A DNA stretch of 64,000 bases from Maribacter stanieri (GCF_900112245.1 NZ_FOYX01000003.1:248001-312000), one strand, 5' to 3'. Numbered from the stretch's first letter, positions 44,739-53,552 are shown. A program made the numbers and translations. The notes: generated by a model from the sequence alone, not told the origin.

Positions 44739-45389
44739 TTAAGATAGCCTTTTTAAGGCTTCAATAATTTCTTCTGGTTCTGAACGGGTTCTATAATCAA
44801 CATTAACATAGTTCCAGGTAACTACTCCGTCTTGCCCTAATATAAATGTTGCCGGAATTGGTAATACGTTACCGTTACCATTATTTACTATTTCTAAATC
44901 TAGCTTTCTATCTACTCGCATATGTTCTGCCAAAAACTCTGGCACTTGCCAAGCAACACCATATTGTAAAGCAACTTTTGCGTCTTGGTCAGACAAAACA
45001 ATAAAGTCCATCTTACTAATTTCATCTTCTGTCAAAGACCCATCTGGTACTTGTGGGCTAATGGCAACTAATGTAGCGCCTAATGCATAGATATCATCTA
45101 GTCTTGCCTGCAATGCTCTAAGCTGTAAGTTGCAATAAGGACACCAATTACCTCTATAAAAAGTAATAACAACAGGACCTTTCTTTAATAATGATTTTAA
45201 AACAATTGATTTACCCTCAGCATTAGGCAATTCAAAATCTGGAGCTTTCTGTCCAATTTTTATAGCATCTTTTCCTTTTTCAAATGCTTTTTCTTGTTCA
45301 ATGATAGCATCAACACCATTCATGAACTCTGGATTGTTTTGTCTTCCAGATTCAATTTTAGCGTCAGTTAACTCTCTTAATTTTTTCAT
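44739..45389 (-). CDS. Peroxiredoxin-like (AhpC/TSA-family) protein
   Basis: This 216-residue thioredoxin-fold protein has the active-site segment FYRGNWCPYC (a CxxC as in the peroxiredoxin-like 2/AhpC-TSA branch) and ISPQVPDGS further on. No signal peptide is present. It probably reduces peroxides or disulfides in the cytosol. It is longer than BCP at 22818 and lacks its Prx signature. It stands alone. Confidence 0.85.
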   Translation of the reverse strand: MKKLRELTDAKIESGRQNNPEFMNGVDAIIEQEKAFEKGKDAIKIGQKAPDFELPNAEGKSIVLKSLLKKGPVVITFYRGNWCPYCNLQLRALQARLDDIYALGATLVAISPQVPDGSLTEDEISKMDFIVLSDQDAKVALQYGVAWQVPEFLAEHMRVDRKLDLEIVNNGNGNVLPIPATFILGQDGVVTWNYVNVDYRTRSEPEEIIEALKRLS

Positions 45390-45712
45390 TTAATGGTAAG
45401 TTGTTTCTATGTTCTTTTTCTGAATGTCATTTTTTCAATTCGACTCATCTATATCTTCAATAAAATTATTCTTGAAGAAGTTTTTATCTGGTTCTAAGAT
45501 ATTCAATATTGGCGGCTATTATCCCGTAATCATACATTTTAATAAAGGTTTAATATGACTTAGGTATGTCAAAACTGACTATTTTCTTTCTTGAATTGAT
45601 TTCTACAGTAGTCTCTTCTCCAATAATTTCAAAAACTAGGTACACTATTGAAATTATAGCCTTTGGTAACGTTAGTTAATCCTTTTAAATCCCTCATTTT
45701 TCAATTTCCATT
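45390..45712. other. Intergenic stretch with possible gene remnant
   Basis: In this stretch of about 320 bases I see no intact gene. On the minus strand about 41 codons (roughly 45555-45680) are open and coding-like, ending FDIPKSY and stop, but lack a good start and lie just after another stop. It may be the 3' relic of a decayed gene. No clear terminator or repeat is seen. Confidence 0.3.
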
Positions 45713-46393
45713 TCACAACATTTTTCTCATGTCTGTAAAATCCAGAATCATTTCCTTCGCCATAGCTATTATATGATAGTATTTTTGCTCCAGCGAATAT
45801 TTTAAATCAATTTTTGCACCTCTGTTTGCGTCTATGGAGAGGTAAGCTTTATCATTGAACAAAGCTTCACTTTTATATAGAGAACCATTTTTTATTTCAT
45901 AAATTTTTGCTGTTGCATAATGTGTTCCTTGACAATAAGTGCCCCAGCCTAGAATTAGGTAATAGGGTTTATTATCGATATCTATCATTTTTAAATCCGT
46001 AATAAAAATATCTCCACCATCTGTTTCATTTAAATCTATAAAATTTATATCCCCGGATGCTGTTTTAAATTGGGCATAAATTACTGAACGATGACAGCAG
46101 CCAGTATCTAGTACAGGCCAACTATAGGTCTTAAGTAAGTTATTTGAAGTTTTTCTTATATCTATATGTTTAGATAAGCTATCATAAGGGTTGGCAAAGC
46201 TAGAAGTGTCTTTTAAATGTTCTAAGAATCTTTTTTTTATAAATGGAAACATATTGTAGGCAAGTTCATAATCAACTTCCATATAAGCGTTAAAAGAACT
46301 GGATAGTAATTCATCAGAATAATTATCGTTCGTTTGTCCTAAAAGCGAATTACTTACAAGGGTTATTAGAACTAAAAATTTGAATTTACTCAT
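45713..46393 (-). CDS. Secreted protein, unknown function
   Basis: This 226-residue protein has a signal peptide ending LLGQ. Its domain is beta-rich, with a Cys pair in DTGCCHRS and aromatic strands around YYLILGWGTYCQG. No family is recognised. Its start lies five bases from the left end of an attC-like degenerate element (46398-46613), so it may be a further cassette gene. Confidence 0.6.
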   Translation of the reverse strand: MSKFKFLVLITLVSNSLLGQTNDNYSDELLSSSFNAYMEVDYELAYNMFPFIKKRFLEHLKDTSSFANPYDSLSKHIDIRKTSNNLLKTYSWPVLDTGCCHRSVIYAQFKTASGDINFIDLNETDGGDIFITDLKMIDIDNKPYYLILGWGTYCQGTHYATAKIYEIKNGSLYKSEALFNDKAYLSIDANRGAKIDLKYSLEQKYYHIIAMAKEMILDFTDMRKML

Positions 46394-46397
46394 TTTT

Positions 46398-46613
46398 TAT
46401 AACGGCGATTTGCTATGAACCGTTGCACGTACGAAGGCGGATCGTGTTCGTTTGGTTTTTACATTAAACTTTTGCCATTAGTAAGCCTTTTAGAAATAAT
46501 CAAGAAACTTCGCCTGCCGGAAACGTAAAACCTAGCTTGTTTTTTTCTTTAAAAGTAAGAAAAGTTTCGATTTTTGTCGATTCGGCAACAATGGTTTCGA
46601 GTAGTTTTTATAA
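46398..46613. repeat. Degenerate attC-like element (uncertain)
   Basis: The left end carries AACGG then GCTATGAACC, which resembles the arms of the clear sites at 50715 and 52537. The right end has a partly complementary arm (GGCAACAATGGTTTCGAG), but the pairing is broken by many mismatches. If real it extends the cassette array to the gene at 45713. Confidence 0.3.
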
Positions 46614-46710
46614 AACATGATTACATAAAATAGATTCTTCAAATACTATTTTTTATAAGCTATTTAATAGCTTATATATATCTTGTAGAATTCTTTAATT
46701 CTTTTTATTT

Positions 46711-47247
46711 ATGAAAAATTTAGTTTTAATAATAATGGTCATTTTTTGTACGGTTATGACTTATGGGCAAACTGAAATTGTTCCAAAAACCCCCTTCACT
46801 AAAACATATTTAGCTGTTTGGCTTGCAGCTAGTGAACACTCATTAGATGTAGCTAAAGCAATGCCAGAAGAACTGTATTCGTATAAACCAACTGCTGTAA
46901 GTAAGTCTTTTGGCGAACAAATGGTACATATTGGATACACGGTGGAGCTACTTACAAAACGTTATGTACAAGGAATGGAAGTAAAACCCAATACACCTGA
47001 TGCTTCGAAGATGACGAAGGCTGAGATTATTGAATTGTTACAAAATGGGTTTGCTTATACTACGAATGTAATCGGCACCATAGAACAAGAACAATTAGAT
47101 GAGTCTTGTGTAATGTATCATAGTGGTAATACTGTGAGTAGGGCTTTTGCCTTTTTTTATGTACAAGATCATATAACCAACCACAGGGCCAAAGCTAATT
47201 TATATCTTCGAATGAATAATATACAACCACCTGAATATACTTGGTAA
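46711..47247 (+). CDS. DinB family protein, secreted
   Basis: This 178-residue four-helix-bundle protein of the DinB/DUF664 type has a signal peptide ending TYGQ and metal-ligand-like histidines in MVHIGYTVE and DHITNHRAKANLYLRM. DinB-fold proteins often are metal-dependent thiol transferases, but activity here is unknown. It is the only plus-strand gene between the OYE and SRPBCC genes. Confidence 0.8.
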   Translation: MKNLVLIIMVIFCTVMTYGQTEIVPKTPFTKTYLAVWLAASEHSLDVAKAMPEELYSYKPTAVSKSFGEQMVHIGYTVELLTKRYVQGMEVKPNTPDASKMTKAEIIELLQNGFAYTTNVIGTIEQEQLDESCVMYHSGNTVSRAFAFFYVQDHITNHRAKANLYLRMNNIQPPEYTW

Positions 47248-47316
47248 GCACGCTGCATATACTCATAGAAGTTCGGTTTTATTTGATAAATTATATACGG
47301 TGTTAGGTGTAATGTT

Positions 47317-47781
47317 TTAACGTATTACTTCGTCGACCAATTTACTGTCCACAAACTGCTCAAAACTGACAATTTTGCCATTGTTTAGTTTCCAAATATG
47401 GGCAACTCTTGCTTCAAAATACTTGTTCGTTTTTTTATAGGTGCCCGAGTAAGTGCCATAGGCAACTACTTTGTTTTCATTTGCAATATAATCTTCGGGC
47501 AAAAATTTATAATCAATCCACTCGCTACCTAAACGCTTAAAAACATTTTCGGTAACACTTTCTAAACCAATATAAGTTCCTGCATAAGGAAAGCCTTTAG
47601 CTTCTGTCCAACTGATATTTTTAGCAACATGTTTGGCTAAATTTTTACCGTTTTCTTCTGAAGTTTTACCTTCATAGGTACTTTTTATTATTTCTAAATT
47701 TGTCATAGCTTGTTGTTTAAACGAACAACTTGACACTACTAAAAGCAATGTCAAGTTGATAATTGTTATAGGTTTTACCAT
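47317..47781 (-). CDS. SnoaL/NTF2-like lipoprotein
   Basis: This 154-residue protein has a lipoprotein signal (VSSCS) and a cone-shaped NTF2-like domain (WTEAKGFPYAGTYIGLE, KVVAYGTYSGTYK, FEARVAHIWKLNNGKI). Such proteins bind small ligands. The start overlaps the 3' end of the metallo-hydrolase gene by seven bases, so the two are translationally coupled and probably work on the same compound. Confidence 0.82.
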   Translation of the reverse strand: MVKPITIINLTLLLVVSSCSFKQQAMTNLEIIKSTYEGKTSEENGKNLAKHVAKNISWTEAKGFPYAGTYIGLESVTENVFKRLGSEWIDYKFLPEDYIANENKVVAYGTYSGTYKKTNKYFEARVAHIWKLNNGKIVSFEQFVDSKLVDEVIR

Positions 47782-48665
47782 TTCATTTCTCCTGTGTTCA
47801 CTTTTGCTCCTAGCATTAAAGCTGCTTCAAAAGTTAAATTTGGATATTTTGATTTTATCGTTGCTATTAACGCTTCAGAAGTTGTGTTGCTTTTTAAGGC
47901 TTCTTCATAAAATTGAATGTAATTCTTCGTATGGTTTACAGCATCAATAGTAAAATCTGAATTTGTATTTGCGTGTGCAGGAATTACTATTTCAGGTTTT
48001 AAATCACTTATGATATTTAAGATTGATATCCAGTTATTACGTGCCTCTGTTGTTTGTGCATCTGCCATCCATAAATTAAATGTTGTGCCAAAAACATTAA
48101 TTCCGCCTAAAGCTGTTTTAATTGATGGAATCCATAAAAAGGTTCTTTTTGGGAATTCGTCTAATCCAATGATTTCTAATTTTTCGCCTTCTAACTCAAT
48201 AGAATTTCCTTTTAAAACTTGAGGTAAAATAACATTAGATGTGATTTTATCGCCTAATCTTTCGCCCCAAACTTCCAATTTTTTTTGAGCGGTCGCTTTA
48301 ATATGTTCTACTGTTGCAGGCGATGCATAAACCGTCACTTCTGGGAAATATTTTTTGAATATTTCTAATCCGAAATAAAAATCAGGGTCACCATGAGAAA
48401 CATAAATAGTAGTTAAGGTTTTTCCTGAGTTTTTAATTTCTTGAGTGACTTTTTCTGCCTCTGCCAACGTAAACTGTGCATCTATCAGTACCGCATCGTT
48501 TTTACCTGAGATAATTACAGATGCCACACCAAAACTATTTTCTGATGCGTTGTAAACTTGAAGTTTAAATTTGTTAGTTTCTATTGTTTTAAAATTTTGT
48601 TCTTGTGCGTTCATTTTGAATAAAATTAAAATTGTGAATAATGCTGTTGAAATAATCGATTTCAT
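47775..48665 (-). CDS. Secreted metallo-beta-lactamase-fold protein with altered metal motif
   Basis: This protein of about 296 residues has a signal peptide and an MBL fold. The canonical HxHxDH is changed to SHGDPDFYFG: the first His and Asp are kept, but the second and third His are replaced by Asp and Phe. A later His is in IPAHANTN. It may bind one metal or none. I start at ATG 48665, which places the signal peptide correctly, rather than at 48716. It overlaps the NTF2-like gene and has a palindromic operator upstream. Confidence 0.8.
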   Translation of the reverse strand: MKSIISTALFTILILFKMNAQEQNFKTIETNKFKLQVYNASENSFGVASVIISGKNDAVLIDAQFTLAEAEKVTQEIKNSGKTLTTIYVSHGDPDFYFGLEIFKKYFPEVTVYASPATVEHIKATAQKKLEVWGERLGDKITSNVILPQVLKGNSIELEGEKLEIIGLDEFPKRTFLWIPSIKTALGGINVFGTTFNLWMADAQTTEARNNWISILNIISDLKPEIVIPAHANTNSDFTIDAVNHTKNYIQFYEEALKSNTTSEALIATIKSKYPNLTFEAALMLGAKVNTGEMKW

Positions 48666-48721
48666 TTTTTGTGTTGTTTTTAATGATGGTACAAAGATGC
48701 AATGGGTACCTAACACAAAAC

Positions 48722-48737
48722 ATTGAACAAGTTCAAT
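48722..48737. promoter_or_regulatory. Palindromic operator, likely Crp/Fnr-type
   Basis: ATTGAAC-AA-GTTCAAT is a 7+2+7 inverted repeat of the FNR/CRP type. It lies about 43 bases upstream of the start point expected from a -7-like CATCTTTG at 48692-48699 (minus strand), the place for a class II activator. The Crp/Fnr gene is next to it. Confidence 0.6.
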
Positions 48738-48754
48738 AAATGAATTCTTAACAA

Positions 48755-49333
48755 TTATTTACTAGCGATTTTTCGTCTTATTTTACTCAAAAATTCGTGG
48801 CTTATGCCCAAGTAAGCGGCTATCTGAACGTTGGTTAATTGTTGAAAGAGGTTGGGATATTTTTCAATAAAGTCCATATAGCGTTGGTCGGCAGTTTTAC
48901 TCAAATTATCTATCATTCTTCGTTGTAACGCGATATGCGTTTTTTGAGTCATGACTCTAAACAGTTTTTCTATTTTGGGAATGTTATTATAAGCAAATTC
49001 TTTATCTTTTTTTGAAATTAATAATACTTCACTATCCTCTAATGCTTGAATGTAAAGTTGTGAAGGTTTTTCATTGGTGAAACTGTCTATATCAGTAATC
49101 CACCAACTTTCTTGAGCAAAATAGAGTACTTGTTCAAAGCCATTACTGTCTATATGATATACTCTGAAAAGTCCTTTGATAACAAAGCCTTCAAACTTGC
49201 AAATTTCTCCTTCTCGCAAAAGGAAATTTTTTTTATGGACTTCTTTTTGGTTGAATAAGCTAAAAAAGCTATCTAACTCTTTTTTAGAAAGCGTAATATG
49301 GTTTAAAATATTTTGTATTAGTAACTCTTTCAT
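48755..49333 (-). CDS. Crp/Fnr family transcriptional regulator
   Basis: This 192-residue protein has an N-terminal cyclic-nucleotide-binding-like beta-roll (about 25-115). The C-terminal helix-turn-helix is short (LTNVQIAAYLGISHEFLSKIRRK), as in many Bacteroidota Crp-like regulators. There are no cysteines for an FNR cluster. It probably binds the palindrome at 48722 and activates the MBL/NTF2 pair. Its start is 23 bases from attC-like site 1. Confidence 0.88.
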   Translation of the reverse strand: MKELLIQNILNHITLSKKELDSFFSLFNQKEVHKKNFLLREGEICKFEGFVIKGLFRVYHIDSNGFEQVLYFAQESWWITDIDSFTNEKPSQLYIQALEDSEVLLISKKDKEFAYNNIPKIEKLFRVMTQKTHIALQRRMIDNLSKTADQRYMDFIEKYPNLFQQLTNVQIAAYLGISHEFLSKIRRKIASK

Positions 49334-49355
49334 ATTCGAGGGATTTGTACATTAT

Positions 49356-49549
49356 GCCCAACGCTTAAGCTAAGCGTAGTGCGTAGGCAAGGAAACTTTT
49401 CGTTTTCGTCTACACACGAATCTAAAGCTTATCGTTTAGTTTTATTTTTCTTGTCCAAAGTTAAATTCATAAGATTTAGCAACATTATAAATATACTCAG
49501 ACTTTAGCTTTTAAACCTAAAGTACCCATTACGTTTAGGTTTGTTGTGC
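49356..49549 (-). repeat. attC-like site 1
   Basis: Ends are GCCCAAC (49356-49362) and GTTGTGC (49543-49549). The inner box AACGCTTAAGCTAAGCG is close to classical attC (AACGCTTGAGTTAAGC). Arms pair as CACTACGCTTAG with CATTACGTTTAG equivalents. Confidence 0.75.
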
Positions 49550-49568
49550 TTAATGTTCTCTACACAGT

Positions 49569-50696
49569 TTACTTCAATTTTTCAAAAAACCTTATCATAT
49601 CATCAGCTAACAATTTAGGTTGTTCTAGCGCAGGAAAATGACCTCCTTTAGACATTTCTGTCCAATGAACTACGTTGAAGCCTTTTTCAATATAATCTCT
49701 TGGTGGTGTAGGAATCTCTTTTGGAAACTTTGCAAAACCAACTGGAGTTTTTATAAAATCATCTTTTTTAAATTTTAGTGGACTATTACTAATCTCGTGA
49801 TACATTCTAATGGACGAATGTATTGTTTGAGTTAACCAATATAAAGTGACATTTGCCAGTAATTCTTGTTTTGTAAAGCTATTTTCAATATCTCCGTTAT
49901 TGTCACTCCATGCGTTAAACTTTTCTATTATCCAACCACAAAGTCCAATTGGGGAGTCATTTAATCCATAAGCTAATGACAAAGGTTTTGTGCTATGAAG
50001 TGAAGCATAAGCCCCTTCTCGTTCATTCCACATTTGAGTAGCTTTTTGAAATTTCACGATGTGAGTTTCTATATTTTCGTTTTCTTCAGAATATGGTTTA
50101 TAGGAATCGGATATGTAATTTAAATGTAATCCGATAATGCTTTTAGGATATTTTTGAGCAATTTTTATACTAATTCCTGCACCAATATCACCACCTTGAA
50201 CTCCATATTTATTGTACCCAAGTTTAAGCATAAGTTTATGCCATAATTCTGCGTTATATCCATAATCACTTCCATTTTCCGTTGGTTTTTTTGAAAATCC
50301 GAAGCCAATAATTGAAGGTACAACCAAATCAAAAGGTGATTCTTCTGACTCTGTTAGATGTGGTATGATTTTAAGCATTTCAAGAAATGAACCAGGCCAG
50401 CCGTGTGTTATGATTATTGGGATGGCATTTTTCTTATTACTTTTTATATGAAGAAAATGGATTTGATTGCCATCAACATCTGCGATAAAATTCGGAAAAG
50501 AATTTATTTCTTTTTCTATTATTCTCCAGTCAAACTCTTCTAGCCAATAGTCAGCTAGTTCTTTTATGTAAGAAAGGCTTGTACCATACTTCCAATCTGA
50601 ATTTTTAATTTCATCTGGCCACCTAACTTTTTTGATTCTATCATTTAAATCATCAAGTTCAGATTGAGGAATGTTTACCTTAAATTTTTCTATCAT
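49569..50696 (-). CDS. Epoxide hydrolase-like alpha/beta hydrolase (cassette gene)
   Basis: This 375-residue protein has an N-terminal EHN region followed by the alpha/beta hydrolase core. Motifs are HGWPGS (oxyanion), GGDIGAGIS with the nucleophile Asp, and a C-terminal His in GGHFPALEQP. It probably opens epoxides in the cytosol. It starts 19 bases from attC-like site 2 and stops 20 bases before site 1. Confidence 0.88.
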   Translation of the reverse strand: MIEKFKVNIPQSELDDLNDRIKKVRWPDEIKNSDWKYGTSLSYIKELADYWLEEFDWRIIEKEINSFPNFIADVDGNQIHFLHIKSNKKNAIPIIITHGWPGSFLEMLKIIPHLTESEESPFDLVVPSIIGFGFSKKPTENGSDYGYNAELWHKLMLKLGYNKYGVQGGDIGAGISIKIAQKYPKSIIGLHLNYISDSYKPYSEENENIETHIVKFQKATQMWNEREGAYASLHSTKPLSLAYGLNDSPIGLCGWIIEKFNAWSDNNGDIENSFTKQELLANVTLYWLTQTIHSSIRMYHEISNSPLKFKKDDFIKTPVGFAKFPKEIPTPPRDYIEKGFNVVHWTEMSKGGHFPALEQPKLLADDMIRFFEKLK

Positions 50697-50714
50697 CTAG
50701 ATTTTCAACATTTT

Positions 50715-50922
50715 GCACAACGCTTGAGCTATGAACAGTACGGGAGCAAACTAGAGTTTACTTTCCGCCAAGCACATAGTAAAATCTTTTTTTCTTTTCC
50801 TTGTTTAAAGCAAAAATTGAATATTTCGCTAACGCGTAATTTTCAATTTTGCGGACTTCATAAAAATACACAAACCTTTCGTTTAAGCCCGTAGCCCGTA
50901 TTTATTATACGTTGTGTTGTAC
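50715..50922 (-). repeat. attC-like site 2
   Basis: Ends are GCACAAC and GTTGTAC, with inner box AACGCTTGAGCTATGAAC. The arm ACAGTACGGG pairs with CCCGTATTTATTA with few mismatches. A GCAAAC/GTTTAC hairpin lies inside near the left end. Confidence 0.85.
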
Positions 50923-50950
50923 GCTGGCATTTACGTCTGAGTGCGTTATT

Positions 50951-51427
50951 TCAATTACTTTTTAGTTTTTCAGCTACTTCATCATAATATTCTTGTGTAA
51001 CTACTTCAGTCCAAGAAGTTGGTTGTCCACCACCATATAAAGCCAAATATGTTACATCACTAAGCTTTGAAGAGGAATGCCAATGTTCGATATCTTTCTC
51101 ACATTTAATTACATCTCCTTCTTTCAAAATAACAGGCTCATTTCCTCTCTCCTGATAATAGGCTTCTCCATCTACAATTATTAAGACTTGCGCCGTTCCA
51201 TGTTTATGCCAGTCCAAGGTTGAGTTTGCTTTAAAAGTTGCTTTTGTAATATTATAACCCAATTCCTCATCATCGTGAATAATGGCAGTCAACCAAGCTT
51301 CTCCGATATAATGAGTATTTGGCGCTTTTGTTCCATCCGTTAGATATGAAAATACCTTGTAATCTGAGTTTTGGGAAAATACAGATACAGAGGTTAAAAT
51401 TAATAGGAGGAAAATTAGTTTTTTCAT
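50951..51427 (-). CDS. Secreted cupin-domain protein (cassette gene)
   Basis: This 158-residue protein has a signal peptide ending VFSQ and a single cupin barrel: motif 1 is DWHKHGTAQVLIIVDGEAYYQ, motif 2 EHWHSSS. The His and Glu suited to bind metal are present. Its substrate is unknown. It stops 29 bases from the right end of site 2. Confidence 0.85.
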   Translation of the reverse strand: MKKLIFLLLILTSVSVFSQNSDYKVFSYLTDGTKAPNTHYIGEAWLTAIIHDDEELGYNITKATFKANSTLDWHKHGTAQVLIIVDGEAYYQERGNEPVILKEGDVIKCEKDIEHWHSSSKLSDVTYLALYGGGQPTSWTEVVTQEYYDEVAEKLKSN

Positions 51428-51476
51428 TTTCTTAATGTTTAAATATTCCTTGTTTGTTCCGAATTTTCATGCTTGC

Positions 51477-51588
51477 GTACAGCGTGTTTACTTGCGAGGA
51501 TTTTCCGCAGGAAAATCAGATGTAGCAAAACAGGACTAATCGCTGGTTTAAGCACAGAACCAAGCATTAATTTTATACTTTGTTGTGG
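51477..51588 (-). repeat. attC-like site 3 (weak, short)
   Basis: A short site with left end GTACAGC (imperfect) and right end TTGTTGTGG. Inside is a strong hairpin GATTTTCC-GCA-GGAAAATC. Arms pair poorly. The HxlR stop codon (51573) is inside it, as expected for a cassette. Confidence 0.45.
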
Positions 51589-51992
51589 GTAGTTTTTATT
51601 CGGTCAACTATTTCCGATGTCACTTTATTAAAATTAGAATTCACTTCATTTTTAAATTCACTATTAGCATTATTTCCATCAATATTGTTTGCTCCCCATT
51701 TATAAATTTCAATAACAATCGGAATTAAATCAATTCCTTTTTCTGTTAACGAATACAGATATGAAGATTTATTATTCCTATCAACTTCTTTTTTTACAAT
51801 ATCATTTTCAAGTAGTCGATTTAATCGGTCAGCAAGAATATTTGTAGATATTTTTTCAACTGTTACTAACTCGTTAAAGTGTCTGTTGTTAAAGAAAATA
51901 AAATCTCTTAAAATTAGTAAAGTCCATTTGTCTCCAAAAATGTCAAGCGATAAGCTAATTGGACAGTCCGACCTTCTTTCAATCTGTTTCAT
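51573..51992 (-). CDS. HxlR family transcriptional regulator (cassette gene)
   Basis: This protein of about 139 residues has the HxlR-type winged helix: it starts RRSDCPISLSLDIFGDKWTLLILRD with the typical conserved Cys. The wing ends KKSSYLYSLTEKG-like. I start at ATG 51992, the usual start; a longer frame adds 24 residues without family character. Divergent from the SRPBCC gene, with matching promoters between them. It probably controls that gene and itself. Confidence 0.88.
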   Translation of the reverse strand: MKQIERRSDCPISLSLDIFGDKWTLLILRDFIFFNNRHFNELVTVEKISTNILADRLNRLLENDIVKKEVDRNNKSSYLYSLTEKGIDLIPIVIEIYKWGANNIDGNNANSEFKNEVNSNFNKVTSEIVDRIKTTHNKV

Positions 51993-51993
51993 A

Positions 51994-52053
51994 TGCAAAT
52001 ATATAAAAATGCACTTGTAAAATAAAAGTACTTTTATATATTTGCACTTGTAA
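51994..52053. promoter_or_regulatory. Symmetrical divergent promoters with direct repeats
   Basis: A perfect 15-bp inverted repeat (TGCAAATATATAAAA at 51994-52008, complement at 52032-52046) gives each divergent gene a TATATTTG -7 element (51996-52003 minus strand; 52037-52044 plus). A second feature is the direct repeat TGCACTTGTAA at 52010 and 52043, spaced 33 bases, likely the HxlR operators. The HxlR mRNA would be almost leaderless. Confidence 0.7.
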
Positions 52054-52087
52054 TTCGCAAGCACTATTAATATTTTAAAATTAAATT

Positions 52088-52531
52088 ATGTCATACACAA
52101 CAATGGTTTCTATTAATGGAACTACACAACAAGTATTCAATGCTATTTCACAACACGTCCAAAAATGGTGGGGAAATACAGATAATTCAGTTTCTTCAGT
52201 TGGTGATGAATTCACAACAAGTTTTGATAGTACTTATTGGAAGTTTAAAATCTCCGAATTTGAACCTAATAGAAAAATAGTATGGAAATGTATTGAGGCT
52301 AAACATATTCACAATGGTTATGAAGGAATTGAAAAAGAGTGGGAAGGAACTCTTGTTGAATGGGTTTTGGAAGAAAAAGGTCAAAACGAAACAATTCTAA
52401 ATTTCGCACATAATGGATTAGTTTCTGAGTTAAACTGTTATGTAATTTGTTTTCCGGCTTGGGAAAGATTTGTAACTCAAAGTTTAAAGAGTTTTGTTGA
52501 AACTGGAACTGGAATGCCTCATCTTTCTTAA
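52088..52531 (+). CDS. SRPBCC/AHSA1-like protein (cassette gene)
   Basis: This 147-residue protein has the START/SRPBCC ligand-binding fold: INGTTQQVFNAISQHVQKWWG at the N-terminus and FAHNGLVSELNCYVICFPAWERF at the C-terminus. It probably binds a hydrophobic ligand. It is the only plus-strand gene of the array and faces the HxlR gene, so the pair forms one two-gene cassette. It stops six bases from site 4. Confidence 0.85.
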   Translation: MSYTTMVSINGTTQQVFNAISQHVQKWWGNTDNSVSSVGDEFTTSFDSTYWKFKISEFEPNRKIVWKCIEAKHIHNGYEGIEKEWEGTLVEWVLEEKGQNETILNFAHNGLVSELNCYVICFPAWERFVTQSLKSFVETGTGMPHLS

Positions 52532-52536
52532 ATTAC

Positions 52537-52742
52537 CCACAACGCCTGAGCTATGAACAGTACGGGAGCAAACTAGCGTTTGCTTTCCGTCATGCACATA
52601 GCAAAATCTTTTTGTTTTGTTTTTTCTTTTCCTTGTCAAAGCTATCCCGACGCTTCGGGACAAAAGATTTAGCGACATCATAAAAATACACAAACCTTCC
52701 GTTTAAGTCCGATGCTCGTATTGTTTATAGGTTTTGTTGTGC
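52537..52742 (-). repeat. attC-like site 4
   Basis: Ends are CCACAAC and GTTGTGC with inner box AACGCCTGAGCTATGAAC. Arms CAGTACGGGAGC and GCTCGTATTG pair. Inner hairpins: GCAAAC-TAGC-GTTTGC, and ATCCCGACGCTTCGGGA. Confidence 0.9.
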
Positions 52743-52801
52743 TTTCGTTATATATTTTTATTTGTTCCTAAACCCTCAAGTTGTATTTTTTAATAATTAT
52801 T

Positions 52802-53527
52802 TTATTCGTAAGCCAATATTGTTTCGTCTAGCATTGGAAGAATCTCCTGAATCTTTCTTGTCCCATTCTGCAATTGTTCTAATGTGCTTTCTTGGTTTTT
52901 GATGTTTGTTTTGAGAGAAGTAAGAAAATATTGGTCGGATTTGAGATGCTCATAGTCTGCAGGTACTCCTTGTTTACTCCAATTATAATCGAGAAAATGG
53001 TTGCGAACATAGGGAAGGTATACTGTTATGAATTCGTAGTCGTCGTCTGCGGTATCATTATTTATCCTTTTTGTAAAGTTGGTGTAGTAGTTTATCAATT
53101 CATTTCTGAGTTCTTGATTCTTTAACTGCTCTAATCCGAATCTCTTCATCAATTGATAACCATTGTCGACAAGAACTATTCGTCTGGCTATCATTACTCT
53201 TCCAAGATGGTACTCGATAGAGTCATATGGAATATTTCTACTTTCTAATTCATGGATGACTGTGTACTGGATATTGATATCCTCCGACTTTAAGATGCGA
53301 GTATCACGAATGCTAAGACTATCGCTAATTAGATTACTGCGTATCTCGTTTAGTGTTTTCAAGATTTCTCCGTCAACTTTCCCTTGTTCGTTCCAATTAT
53401 TAATTTGAAGAGCTATCAAAATCCCAATAACCACAAGCACAATTTCTCCAACTGCATATTTAAAGTACTTTCCAGTTTTTCCATCTGAAAGTAGATTTTG
53501 CCTAATTTTTCTAAAGAATTTTATCAT
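52802..53527 (-). CDS. DUF6090 family protein (cassette gene)
   Basis: This 241-residue protein has the DUF6090 signature: FFRKIRQNLLSDGKTGKYFKYAVGE and then a single membrane helix (VIGILIALQINNWNE). The rest is helical, probably on one side of the membrane. Its function is unknown. It starts 26 bases from site 5 and ends 60 bases from site 4. Confidence 0.88.
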   Translation of the reverse strand: MIKFFRKIRQNLLSDGKTGKYFKYAVGEIVLVVIGILIALQINNWNEQGKVDGEILKTLNEIRSNLISDSLSIRDTRILKSEDINIQYTVIHELESRNIPYDSIEYHLGRVMIARRIVLVDNGYQLMKRFGLEQLKNQELRNELINYYTNFTKRINNDTADDDYEFITVYLPYVRNHFLDYNWSKQGVPADYEHLKSDQYFLTSLKTNIKNQESTLEQLQNGTRKIQEILPMLDETILAYE

Positions 53528-53552
53528 TTGGTAATTGGTTGGTCATAATGAA

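Noticed and set aside
47248-47316. Short attC-like spacer between DinB and NTF2 genes (ends GTTAGGT)
   Set aside because: The right end fits GTTRRRY but the left end has no matching AAC and the arms are not complementary.
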